Assembly: GCA_023433925.1 (NCBI GenBank)
Contig: JAEYTO010000088.1
Location: 1-6,834 of the forward strand
DNA length: 6,834 nucleotides
Direction of reading: 5' to 3'
Source: Pseudomonadota bacterium
GTDB lineage: Bacteria > Desulfobacterota > Desulfovibrionia > Desulfovibrionales > Desulfovibrionaceae
Shown here: piece by piece, positions 1 to 5,861 of the stretch
How positions within the stretch are numbered: position 1 is the stretch's first letter
How the letters are laid out: the number at the start of each line of letters is the position of its first letter
The notes under the pieces: generated by a model
What the model saw: only the letters and a program-made list of their open reading frames with translations
Told to the model about the DNA's origin: nothing
The model's database searches: none
Made by a program: the position numbers and the translations under genes

Positions 1-6
1 CGGCGG

Positions 7-29
7 CCAAGGGGGCGCGGCCCCCTTGG
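7..29. terminator. GC-rich hairpin, possible end of an upstream gene
   Basis: A perfect 9-bp inverted repeat (CCAAGGGGG at 7-15, CCCCCTTGG at 21-29) has a 5-nt loop. A short T-run (38-41) follows 8 nt downstream, so this is not a textbook intrinsic terminator. It could still end transcription of a gene lying before the window. The dyad is seen directly; the terminator role is inferred. Confidence 0.3.
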
Positions 30-82
30 AACCCCGCTTTTCAACTGCGTTATCCCGGCAATATGCCGAAATAATAATCAAA

Positions 83-148
83 AGTTTTTGGTGGAGAGAG
101 CGCGAGAGAGGCCCCTTTTTTCAAAAAGGGGTCTCTCTCGCAAAAACT
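83..148. repeat. Long imperfect inverted repeat, intergenic
   Basis: The inner stem pairs 102-120 with 123-141: 18 Watson-Crick pairs plus one G-T pair (111/132), with only 2 nt between the arms. An outer block, AGTTTTTG at 83-90, matches CAAAAACT at 141-148, leaving 91-101 as an asymmetric bulge that repeats the GAGAGAG motif of the stem. No credible gene covers it. A bidirectional terminator or a dispersed intergenic repeat are the plausible readings. The T-rich part lies at the tip and outer edge rather than straight after a GC stem, so a canonical intrinsic terminator is not clear. Confidence 0.6.
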
Positions 149-170
149 GGTTTGTCAGCAGTCTGAAGGC

Positions 171-230
171 CAAGGGACCGGGCAGATACCCATCCGCGAA
201 GCACTCGCGCATGGGCAGTTCCCGGCCTTG
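171..230. other. Extended imperfect stem-loop in the region before the outer-membrane gene
   Basis: Four stacked helices are visible: CAAGG 171-175 with CCTTG 226-230; CCGGG 178-182 with CCCGG 221-225 (GA bulge 176-177); CCCAT 189-193 with ATGGG 211-215; and CGCGA 195-199 with TCGCG 205-209. There is one C/C mismatch (194/210), an internal loop (183-188 against 216-220) and a 5-nt apical loop. That makes 20 base pairs in 60 nt. No T-run follows, so it is not an obvious intrinsic terminator. It may be part of a leader RNA or a small RNA. The pairing is seen; any function is inferred. Confidence 0.45.
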
Positions 231-232
231 TC

Positions 233-349
233 GCAGGGGCCATGCCAGCCTTCGTGACGGGAGGCCGGAATCCGGCAAGGCCTCCCAGGTCCTTCAAGAC
301 ACAACCGGCGCCCGGCGGCAAGCCGGGTCGCCGGCGCACGAGCCCCTGC
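233..349. other. Possible three-way-junction RNA fold
   Basis: An 8-bp closing helix (GCAGGGGC 233-240 with GCCCCTGC 342-349) encloses two hairpins. The first pairs GGGAGGCC 259-266 with GGCCTCCC 279-286, with an alternative inner pairing GCCGG 264-268 / CCGGC 272-276. The second pairs 305-316 with 322-334: 12 bp, one bulged T at 328, loop GGCAA. Together with the stem-loop at 171-230 this could form a structured leader of about 180 nt. I do not recognise a known RNA family. The GC-rich background makes chance helices common, so this is a candidate only, on either strand. Between it and the start codon at 436 I see no clear promoter. Confidence 0.35.
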
Positions 350-435
350 CCGCCTCCGCGCCGCCCGCTTGTCCCAGGCGGCATTCTGGGCTACGCCTTG
401 GCATTCCTAACTTCGTCACGCCAACCGGGACAGCC

Positions 436-1071
436 ATGCGCGCAGCACGCCTCGCCCTGGCCTTGGGCCTCCTGCTCAGCCTGCTGCCGGCGCAGGCCAA
501 GGCCGCTGAAGATTCTCCCTTCGACGGGTTCTACCTGGGGCTGGGCGGGGGCGCGGGGCTCATGAGCGTGGAGGCGTCCGGCGAACGAGGCGGCGGAACC
601 AAAGAGGGCCAGGCCTGGCAGGCCTCGGTCTTCTTCGGCAGCATGGCCCGCCTGGGACCCGCGCGCCTGGGAGTCGAGTTCGAGCTGGCCGCGCAGCCCC
701 TGCGCGTGGACCTGGGCCAAGGCGAGCGGCTCTCCCTGGACGGTTTCTGGGGCGCGCGCGCCCTCATCGGCGCGACCCCCTGGCCCACGACCCTCGTCTA
801 TCTCGCGCCTGGGGCCCGCTTCACCACCTTTCGCCACGAGCGCGAGAACTTCAAGGCCGGCAACGGCGACTCGCGGCTGGCCCACGGCCTGTCCCTTGGC
901 GCGGGCCTGGAGCAGGTCCTGGCCCATGGCCTGCTGCTCCGGCTGGAGCTTTGCGTCACCCGTTGGAGCGACCTGGAAGTGCGCTACCTGGATGAGAATT
1001 ACGACAGCTCCCGGCTGATCCTGGAGCCCACGTCCTACGGGGCCGCGCTGGCCCTGGCCTACGACTTCTGA
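436..1071 (+). CDS. Small outer-membrane beta-barrel protein
   Basis: The 211-residue protein has an N-terminal signal peptide: positive MRAAR, hydrophobic core at about 6-19, probable cleavage after AKA (residue 23). The mature part alternates hydrophobic and polar residues in about eight amphipathic strands, starting at FYLGLGGGAGL (32-42) and ending ALALAYDF. The terminal Phe is the signal recognised by the outer-membrane assembly machinery. Size and pattern fit an OmpX/OmpA-barrel-like or Opa-type porin-fold protein of about eight strands. The specific role (structural, adhesin-like or small-solute passage) cannot be told. The ATG at 436 is chosen because it starts directly at the signal peptide. 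The frame stays open to position 88, but that upstream part has no protein-like character. No strong Shine-Dalgarno is visible (GGGAC at 427-431 is weak). It precedes the transporter operon by 186 nt; a functional link is not shown. Confidence 0.8.
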   Translation: MRAARLALALGLLLSLLPAQAKAAEDSPFDGFYLGLGGGAGLMSVEASGERGGGTKEGQAWQASVFFGSMARLGPARLGVEFELAAQPLRVDLGQGERLSLDGFWGARALIGATPWPTTLVYLAPGARFTTFRHERENFKAGNGDSRLAHGLSLGAGLEQVLAHGLLLRLELCVTRWSDLEVRYLDENYDSSRLILEPTSYGAALALAYDF

Positions 1072-1103
1072 TCCGCCGCGATGGGGCTCGGTCCTTGGCC
1101 CAC

Positions 1104-1124
1104 GGCCGTGGCCGCGTCACGGCC
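1104..1124. other. Small hairpin after the outer-membrane gene
   Basis: GGCCGTG (1104-1110) pairs with CACGGCC (1118-1124) around a 7-nt loop, and an overlapping 12-base palindrome CCACGGCCGTGG sits at 1100-1111. It lies about 30 nt after the stop codon of the beta-barrel gene, where a terminator would be expected, but no T-run follows. It is a weak candidate for a factor-dependent end or 3' stabiliser. Confidence 0.25.
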
Positions 1125-1176
1125 GGCCGCGGACAATGTCCGTTCCGGGTCTTGCCCCGCGCCGCCATTCGGCCCG

Positions 1177-1205
1177 TTGACAAAGCTTCTGGTTTGGGGT
1201 CTGAA
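1177..1205 (+). promoter_or_regulatory. Possible sigma70-type promoter of the transporter operon
   Basis: A perfect -35 hexamer TTGACA stands at 1177-1182. At 17-bp spacing the -10 position reads TCTGAA (1200-1205), matching TATAAT at only three of six positions. It lies about 50-80 nt before the binding-protein start, and the sequence is less GC-rich here (1180-1230) than around it, as expected for a promoter region. The weak -10 would suit a regulated promoter. The -35 is seen; promoter activity is inferred. Confidence 0.3.
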
Positions 1206-1210
1206 GTCCT

Positions 1211-1228
1211 TTTCACACATTCGTGAAA
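1211..1228. promoter_or_regulatory. 18-base dyad, candidate operator
   Basis: TTTCAC (1211-1216) and GTGAAA (1223-1228) form a perfect 6+6 inverted repeat with a 6-nt spacer. It sits just after the possible -10 element and before the ribosome binding site at 1246, a position suited to a repressor in the start region of the transcript. The half-site orientation is opposite to the CRP/FNR consensus TGTGA-N6-TCACA. I cannot assign a regulator. An RNA hairpin with a 6-nt loop is the alternative. Confidence 0.35.
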
Positions 1229-1257
1229 CCCCCGAGCACGTCCCCAAGGAGCGCACC

Positions 1258-2364
1258 ATGGCCAGAAAATCCCTCGCCCTCTTACTCGCCGCCACGCTTG
1301 TCGCCCTGGCAGCGCTGCCATCCATCTCGCAGGCCGCCGAGCAGAAGAAGCTCAAGGTGGCCTTCGCCCTGCTCTGGACCATCGACGACCAGGGCTGGAC
1401 CACCGCCCACTACCAGGGCATCGAGCACCTGAAGCAGAAGCTCGGCGACAAGATCGAGATCTCCTACACCGAAAAGGTCCGCGCCCCGGACGCCGAGCGC
1501 GTGTTCCGCTCCTACGCCCAGCAGGGCTATGACATCATTTTCGGCACGACCTTCGAGCACATGGACCCCCTGTTGCGCGTGGCCAAGGATTTCCCCGACA
1601 TCAAGTTCGAGCACTGCTCGGGCTACAAGACCGCGCCGAACATGGGCAATTACATGGGCCGCATGGAGCAGGGCGAGTACCTGGCCGGCTACATGGCCGG
1701 CCTCATGGGCTTCAAGAACGTGGGCACCGTGGCCAGCCAGCCCATCCCCGAGCCCATTCGCGGCATCAACGCCTTCACCCTGGGCATGCTGCGCGGCCTC
1801 GGGGAGGCCCACCACGGCCACAACCCCAAGGCGGTCAACACCGTGGCCTGGCTCAATTCCTGGCGCGACCCCATCAACGAGACCACCCTGGCCGAGACCC
1901 TGGCCGCCCGCGGCCATGACCTCATCCGCCAGATGGCCGACACGCCCGACAGCGCCCTGGCCGCCTGCAACGCCGGCAAGCCGGCCGTCGGCTACGGCAC
2001 GGACTCCTCAAAATTCGGCGCCTCGTGCACCCTGGTCTCCACGGTCTGGAACTGGGGCCCCTACTACGTCAAGACCGTGCAGTCGGTTCTCGACGGCACC
2101 TGGAAGCCCCGCGAGTACTTCGGCGGCTTCGAGGACGGCGTCATCGGCCTGAGCGAGTTCCATTCGAGCGTGCCCGCCGAGGTGCGCAAGCGCGTGCTCG
2201 CCGAGAAGGCCAGGATGGAGAAGGGCCAGGACAACTCCTTTGCCGGCCCCATCAAGGACCAGTCCGGCAAGGTCGTCATCCCGGCCGGCAAGAAGGCCAC
2301 GGACCAGGAGCTGCTGACCATGCAGTGGTTCGTGGAGGGCGTCAGCGGGACCATCCCGAAGTAG
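1258..2364 (+). CDS. BMP-family ABC transporter substrate-binding protein, probably for a purine compound
   Basis: A 368-residue periplasmic solute-binding protein of the BMP (basic membrane protein / PnrA-like, PF02608) family. It catches the ligand and hands it to the permeases encoded downstream. Residues 1-26 are a Sec signal peptide (hydrophobic 5-20, cleavage near SQA-A). There is no lipobox Cys, so it is a free periplasmic protein, unlike the lipoprotein PnrA. Family landmarks: KVAFALLWTIDDQGW (33-47, ligand loop), IIFGTTFEHMDPLLRVA (93-109), YMGRMEQGEYLAGYMAG (132-148), VGTVASQPIPEPIRGINAF (155-173), GYGTDSSKFG (245-254), NWGPYYVKTVQSVLDGTW (265-282) and C-terminal GVSGTIPK. The motifs after residue 120 match the proteobacterial subgroup better than spirochaete PnrA, so the exact ligand is uncertain. 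AAGGAG at 1246-1251 lies 6 nt before the ATG and fixes the start. Family assignment is firm; purine specificity is inferred from family and neighbours. Confidence 0.93.
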   Translation: MARKSLALLLAATLVALAALPSISQAAEQKKLKVAFALLWTIDDQGWTTAHYQGIEHLKQKLGDKIEISYTEKVRAPDAERVFRSYAQQGYDIIFGTTFEHMDPLLRVAKDFPDIKFEHCSGYKTAPNMGNYMGRMEQGEYLAGYMAGLMGFKNVGTVASQPIPEPIRGINAFTLGMLRGLGEAHHGHNPKAVNTVAWLNSWRDPINETTLAETLAARGHDLIRQMADTPDSALAACNAGKPAVGYGTDSSKFGASCTLVSTVWNWGPYYVKTVQSVLDGTWKPREYFGGFEDGVIGLSEFHSSVPAEVRKRVLAEKARMEKGQDNSFAGPIKDQSGKVVIPAGKKATDQELLTMQWFVEGVSGTIPK

Positions 2365-2407
2365 ACCACGCCGGGCAAGCCCCGGTGTGGCAACGCAAAT
2401 CGCGGGG

Positions 2408-2434
2408 GGCCGGGGGAGATCATCTCCCCCGGCC
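2408..2434. terminator. Perfect GC-rich hairpin between binding-protein gene and the rest of the operon
   Basis: A 13-bp perfect inverted repeat, GGCCGGGGGAGAT (2408-2420) and ATCTCCCCCGGCC (2422-2434), is centred on C2421. It lies 44 nt after the binding-protein stop codon. A second, smaller stem (CGGAGG 2437-2442 with CCTCCG 2450-2455) follows at once. There is no T-run, so full intrinsic termination is unlikely. Partial termination, or protection of the upstream mRNA from 3' exonucleases, would raise the binding protein above the membrane parts, as is known for several ABC importer operons. The hairpin is certain; its role is inferred. Confidence 0.45.
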
Positions 2435-2546
2435 GCCGGAGGCGCTCTTCCTCCGCCGCATGGCGCGAATCGAAGCGGGGCGCCGCCCCCAACACCGGGA
2501 GAGCGCAGCCTGTCCCTCCCGGCCTAAATTTTCCGAGGGAACCTCT

Positions 2547-3197
2547 ATGGATGTGCTCGGGGCCTTGGAATCGGGCGACAAGTACCAGCTCAAGGTTGAC
2601 GGCCTGCCCTACGCCGTGGGCATCCCCAAGGTGCGCATTCCGGGCAAGGGCGGCACGGGCAAGGTGCTGACCATCGCCTCCTTCAATCTCGTGGGCCAGG
2701 TGCGGCTCAACGCCGACCTGGGCCGGCTGCTGGCGCGCAAGATCCGCTCGGTGATCCCGGACATGGCCGGCCTGGCCGTGCTCACGGTGGTCGAGAAGGC
2801 GCTCATGCTCACGCAGGTCGCGGCCATGGAGCTTGGCCTGGAGGCCGTGGCCGTGGCCTACAACCGGGTCAAGCCGCACATGGAAGCCGAGCGCAGGCCG
2901 ACCATCCAGGTCGGGGCCGACTCGGTGACCAGCGGGAGCAAGTTCCTGGCCCTGTACGAGCGCGACCTGAACCTGCTCGCCGCTGCCGAGTCCTATATCC
3001 TCATCGACGACGTGGTCTCCACGGGCGGAACCATCCTGGCCCTGGCCGACCTGCTGGACGAGGTGCGCCGCCAGAAGGGCCTGCCGCCCGCCGACATACG
3101 CGGCATCTTCTGCGTGGCCCAGGAAGGCAAGTCCCACCCGCTCCTGCCCGCTCCGCTGCACTCCCTGGCCACCCTGCCGGAGCCGGTGGCGGGCTAG
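2547..3197 (+). CDS. Adenine phosphoribosyltransferase-like PRTase
   Basis: A 216-residue type I phosphoribosyltransferase. The PRPP-binding motif is clear at residues 151-162 (ILIDDVVSTGGT: hydrophobic strand, two acidic residues, then TGGT loop). VEKALMLTQVAAMELGLEAVAVAYNRVKP (82-110) is placed like the adenine phosphoribosyltransferase segment that ends in the pyrophosphate loop. Such enzymes convert a purine base plus PRPP to the nucleotide and pyrophosphate in the cytoplasm. It is longer than usual adenine phosphoribosyltransferases (about 170-180 residues), with extra length at the N-terminus and in 111-148. The base (adenine, guanine, xanthine or hypoxanthine) cannot be read from sequence. 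The start at 2547 follows GAGGG (2535-2539); an in-frame ATG at 2460 lacks a ribosome site and adds unprotein-like sequence. It ends 4 nt before the ATPase gene, so the two are co-transcribed and probably work in one salvage route. A regulatory (PurR-like) role without catalysis is possible but less likely. Confidence 0.85.
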   Translation: MDVLGALESGDKYQLKVDGLPYAVGIPKVRIPGKGGTGKVLTIASFNLVGQVRLNADLGRLLARKIRSVIPDMAGLAVLTVVEKALMLTQVAAMELGLEAVAVAYNRVKPHMEAERRPTIQVGADSVTSGSKFLALYERDLNLLAAAESYILIDDVVSTGGTILALADLLDEVRRQKGLPPADIRGIFCVAQEGKSHPLLPAPLHSLATLPEPVAG

Positions 3198-3201
3198 GGC
3201 C

Positions 3202-4737
3202 ATGAGCGTATCCGCGCCGCTCCTGTCCTGCCGGGGCGTATCCAAGCGCTTCGGCGAGGTCTGGGCCAACCGGGGCGTGGACCTGGAGGTCCGCTCCGGC
3301 GAGACCCTGGCCCTGCTCGGCGAGAACGGCGCCGGCAAGTCCACGCTCATGTCCATCCTCGCCGGCCGCTACCGCCCGGACGAGGGCGAGATCCGCGTCA
3401 AGGGCGAGCCCGTGAGCTTCGCCTCGCCGGCCGACGCCCTGGCGCGCGGCATCGGCATGGTCTACCAGCGCTTCATGCTCGTGGAGCCGCTCAGCGTGGC
3501 CGAGAATCTGCTCCTGGCCGCGCGGGGCCGGGGCCGCCGCGAAACCCCCAAATCCATCCGCGCCGAAATGGCCGATCTGTCCGCGCGCTACGGCCTGGCC
3601 GTGGACCCGGGCCGCCGCGTGGCCTCCCTGTCCATGGGCGAGCGTCAGCGCGTGGAGATCATGAAGCTCCTGGTCCAGTCCGCCGAGATGCTCATCTTCG
3701 ACGAGCCCACGGCCGTGCTGGCCCAGCCCGAGGTGGACGGCTTCTTCAAGGTGCTGGCGCGGCTGCGCGACGACGGCCGGGGCGTGGTCTTCATCACGCA
3801 CAAGCTGGAGGAGGTCCTGGCCTCGGCCGACCGCATCGCCATCCTGCGCCGGGGCCGGATCATGGCCACGCTCGCGCCCGAGCAGGTCGAGAGCCGCCGC
3901 GAGCTGGCCCGGCTCATGGTCGGCCGCGAGTTCGTGCTCAAGGTGGACAAGCCCGAGATCGCGCCCGGTGAGCTCGTGCTGGAGGCCGCGGGCCTGCGCG
4001 GGCAGGCCGCCGCCGGACGGCCCGGCTTCGAGGACGTGGTCCTGTCCGTGCGCCGGGGCGAGATCCTGTCCATCGTGGGCGTGGCCGGCAACGGCCAGTC
4101 CGAGCTGGCCCTGGCCCTGGCCGGGCTCGCGCCCTTCGGCGCGGGCGACCTGCGCTTCCTGGGCCGCTCGTACACGCCCAGGGAATGGCTGCACACCAAG
4201 AGCAAGGTGGCCTATGTGCCCGAGGACCGCCACCATCTGGGCAGCGTGCCGTCCATGGACCTGGCCGAGAATTTCCTGCTCACCCGGCCCGAGGCAGCCG
4301 GCGGCTTCTGGCTCGACAGAAGGCGCATGACGGCCGAGGCGGAACAGGCCGTGCGCGATTTCGGCATCAGGGCTTCCTCCATGACCATGCCCGCCGGGCA
4401 GCTCTCGGGCGGCAACCTCCAGAAGCTCATCCTGGCCCGCGAGCTGGCCCGCGACCCGGCCTTGTTCATCGCCGAATCGCCCACCCAGGGCCTCGACGTG
4501 GGCGCCACCGAAGACATCTGGGCCCAGCTCATAAAGCTTCGCGAGCGCGCGGCCATCATTCTGTTCACCGGCGACCTGCGCGAGGCCCTGTCCCTGTCCG
4601 ACCGCATCGCGGTCATCTTCCGCGGCCGCATCCTGGACGTGGTGAGCGCGCGCGACGCCGAGGCCGTGGCGCGCATCGGCCTGCTCATGGCCGGCTCGGA
4701 CGGCACGCAACCGGCGGTCAAAGGGGAGGCCTGCTGA
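3202..4737 (+). CDS. Sugar/nucleoside-type ABC importer ATPase with two nucleotide-binding domains
   Basis: A 511-residue cytoplasmic ATPase that powers the importer, with two fused ABC domains as in NupO/YufO, RbsA and MglA. Domain 1 (about 5-245) is complete: Walker A GENGAGKST (40-48), Q-loop Gln89, signature LSMGERQ (143-149), Walker B MLIFDEPTAVL (163-173, catalytic Glu168) and H-loop His200. Domain 2 (about 256-500) has a degenerate Walker A GVAGNGQSE (293-301, Lys replaced), an intact signature LSGGNLQK (401-408), an altered Walker B LFIAESPTQGLD (421-432, Ser after Glu425) and no H-loop His (FTGDL 455-459). This asymmetry is usual in the family: one site hydrolyses ATP and the other mainly binds it. 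Length is typical. It starts 4 nt after the phosphoribosyltransferase stop with little Shine-Dalgarno, suggesting translational coupling, and its stop overlaps the first permease start. Family assignment is firm; the substrate follows from the binding protein. Confidence 0.95.
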   Translation: MSVSAPLLSCRGVSKRFGEVWANRGVDLEVRSGETLALLGENGAGKSTLMSILAGRYRPDEGEIRVKGEPVSFASPADALARGIGMVYQRFMLVEPLSVAENLLLAARGRGRRETPKSIRAEMADLSARYGLAVDPGRRVASLSMGERQRVEIMKLLVQSAEMLIFDEPTAVLAQPEVDGFFKVLARLRDDGRGVVFITHKLEEVLASADRIAILRRGRIMATLAPEQVESRRELARLMVGREFVLKVDKPEIAPGELVLEAAGLRGQAAAGRPGFEDVVLSVRRGEILSIVGVAGNGQSELALALAGLAPFGAGDLRFLGRSYTPREWLHTKSKVAYVPEDRHHLGSVPSMDLAENFLLTRPEAAGGFWLDRRRMTAEAEQAVRDFGIRASSMTMPAGQLSGGNLQKLILARELARDPALFIAESPTQGLDVGATEDIWAQLIKLRERAAIILFTGDLREALSLSDRIAVIFRGRILDVVSARDAEAVARIGLLMAGSDGTQPAVKGEAC

Positions 4738-5861
4738 TGTCCAACGCGCGGATCATGGAGCTCCTGCGCCTTGGCGACGCCGGTCGCCGCGCGGCGGCCA
4801 CGCTCGCGGCCCTGGGACTGGCCCTGCTCACGGGCGCGCTCGTGTTCCTGGCCTACGGCGCCGATCCCCTGGCGGCCTACGCGGCCATGGCCGGGAGCGC
4901 GCTGGGCTCATGGCAGGGGCTGTCCGAGGTGGTCGTCAAGGCCATCCCGCTCACGCTCACGGGTTTGGCCGTGGCCCTGCCCGCGACCATGCTCCTGTGG
5001 AACATCGGCGCCGAGGGCCAGTTCGTGTGGGGCGCCATCGGCGCGGCCTTCGCGGCCCTGTTCCTTCCGCCCTACCTGCCCGCCCCGCTCATCCTCCCGG
5101 CGGCCGCGCTGTGCGGCGCGCTGGCCGGCGGGCTGTGGGCGCTCATCCCGGCGGCCCTGCGCGTGCGCTGGAACGTGAGCGAGATCCTGACCACGCTGCT
5201 GCTCAACTACGTGGCCATCATCGCCATGGAATGGCTCTACTACGGCCCGTGGCGCGACCCCATGGGCATGGGCTTTCCGGGCACGCCCATGTTCCCGGAC
5301 GAGGCCAGCCTGCCGCGCCTGGCCGGCACGCGCATCCATTACGGAATGTTCCTGGCAGTGGCCGCCGCGCTGGCCCTGCGGGTCATGCTCGACCGCACGC
5401 GCTGGGGCTACTCGGTGCGCGTCATCGGGCGCGGGCCGGCCGCCGCGGCCTACGCCGGCCTGAACGCGGGCCGCCACACGCTGCTCGTCATGGCCCTGGC
5501 CGGCGCGCTGGCCGGGCTGGCCGGCATGGGCGAGGTGACCGGCATCCACTACGGCCTGCGCGAGGGCATCAACGTGGGCTACGGCTACGACGGCATCATC
5601 GTGGCCTGCATGGCCGGCTTCTCGCCCCTGGCCGTGCCCCTGTTCGCCCTGCTGCTCGGCGCGTTCCAGGTCGGCGGCGAGGGGCTGTCCACGGCCATGC
5701 AGCTGCCCACGGCCATCAGCCAGGTGCTCGAAGCCGCGCTCCTGCTGGGGCTGCTGGCCTCGGAGGCGGCCCTGCGCTGGCGGCCCACGCGGCGCGGCGC
5801 GGCCGTGGTCCCGTCCGTGTCCGATGCCCAGGCCGACAAGGGCGGCAAGGAGGGGCAATGA
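4737..5861 (+). CDS. ABC transporter permease 1, BPD_transp_2 family (NupP/YufP-like)
   Basis: A 374-residue inner-membrane permease, one half of the transport channel. Hydrophobic segments lie at about 22-41, 64-87, 92-110, 116-140, 150-166, 202-217, 246-264, 285-312 and 326-345. The motif NIGAEGQFVWGA (89-100) is the hallmark of the nucleoside-type BPD_transp_2 permeases. NVSEILTTLLLNYVA (146-160), SVRVIGRGPAAAAYAG (226-241, probable cytoplasmic ATPase-coupling loop) and GYGYDGIIVAC (281-291) also match the family. The first, longer permease of a BMP-type importer normally has this form. The hydrophilic C-terminal tail (349-374) carries no recognised motif. A strong ribosome site (AGGGGAGG, 4722-4729) lies 7 nt before the ATG, and the start shares one base with the ATPase stop (TGATG). 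It should pair with the second permease. Confidence 0.93.
   Translation: MSNARIMELLRLGDAGRRAAATLAALGLALLTGALVFLAYGADPLAAYAAMAGSALGSWQGLSEVVVKAIPLTLTGLAVALPATMLLWNIGAEGQFVWGAIGAAFAALFLPPYLPAPLILPAAALCGALAGGLWALIPAALRVRWNVSEILTTLLLNYVAIIAMEWLYYGPWRDPMGMGFPGTPMFPDEASLPRLAGTRIHYGMFLAVAAALALRVMLDRTRWGYSVRVIGRGPAAAAYAGLNAGRHTLLVMALAGALAGLAGMGEVTGIHYGLREGINVGYGYDGIIVACMAGFSPLAVPLFALLLGAFQVGGEGLSTAMQLPTAISQVLEAALLLGLLASEAALRWRPTRRGAAVVPSVSDAQADKGGKEGQ

Noticed and set aside
231..350. Cobalamin riboswitch, because of an AATCCGGC segment and a CCTGCC ending
   Set aside because: The conserved GCCACTG core and the full B12-box sequence are missing, and the downstream gene gives no reason to expect it.
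88..435. Open reading frame continuing 116 codons upstream of the beta-barrel protein start
   Set aside because: It begins at a TTG inside the inverted repeat, runs through hairpin-rich sequence with no protein-like pattern, and would bury the clear signal peptide that starts at 436.
2460..2546. Earlier ATG start for the phosphoribosyltransferase
   Set aside because: There is no ribosome binding site before 2460, the added residues have no family match, and GAGGG precedes the ATG at 2547.
3001..4710. 569-codon open frame on the minus strand across the ATPase gene, with another of 430 codons at 2064-3356
   Set aside because: Both lie opposite genes with unmistakable family motifs. Their composition (rich in His, Gly, Gln, Ala, Arg) is what the reverse of GC-rich codons gives, so they are shadows.
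3202..4737. Degenerate second nucleotide-binding domain of the ATPase as a sign of a broken gene
   Set aside because: Loss of the Walker A Lys and H-loop His in the second domain is usual for the RbsA/MglA/NupO type, and the reading frame is intact.
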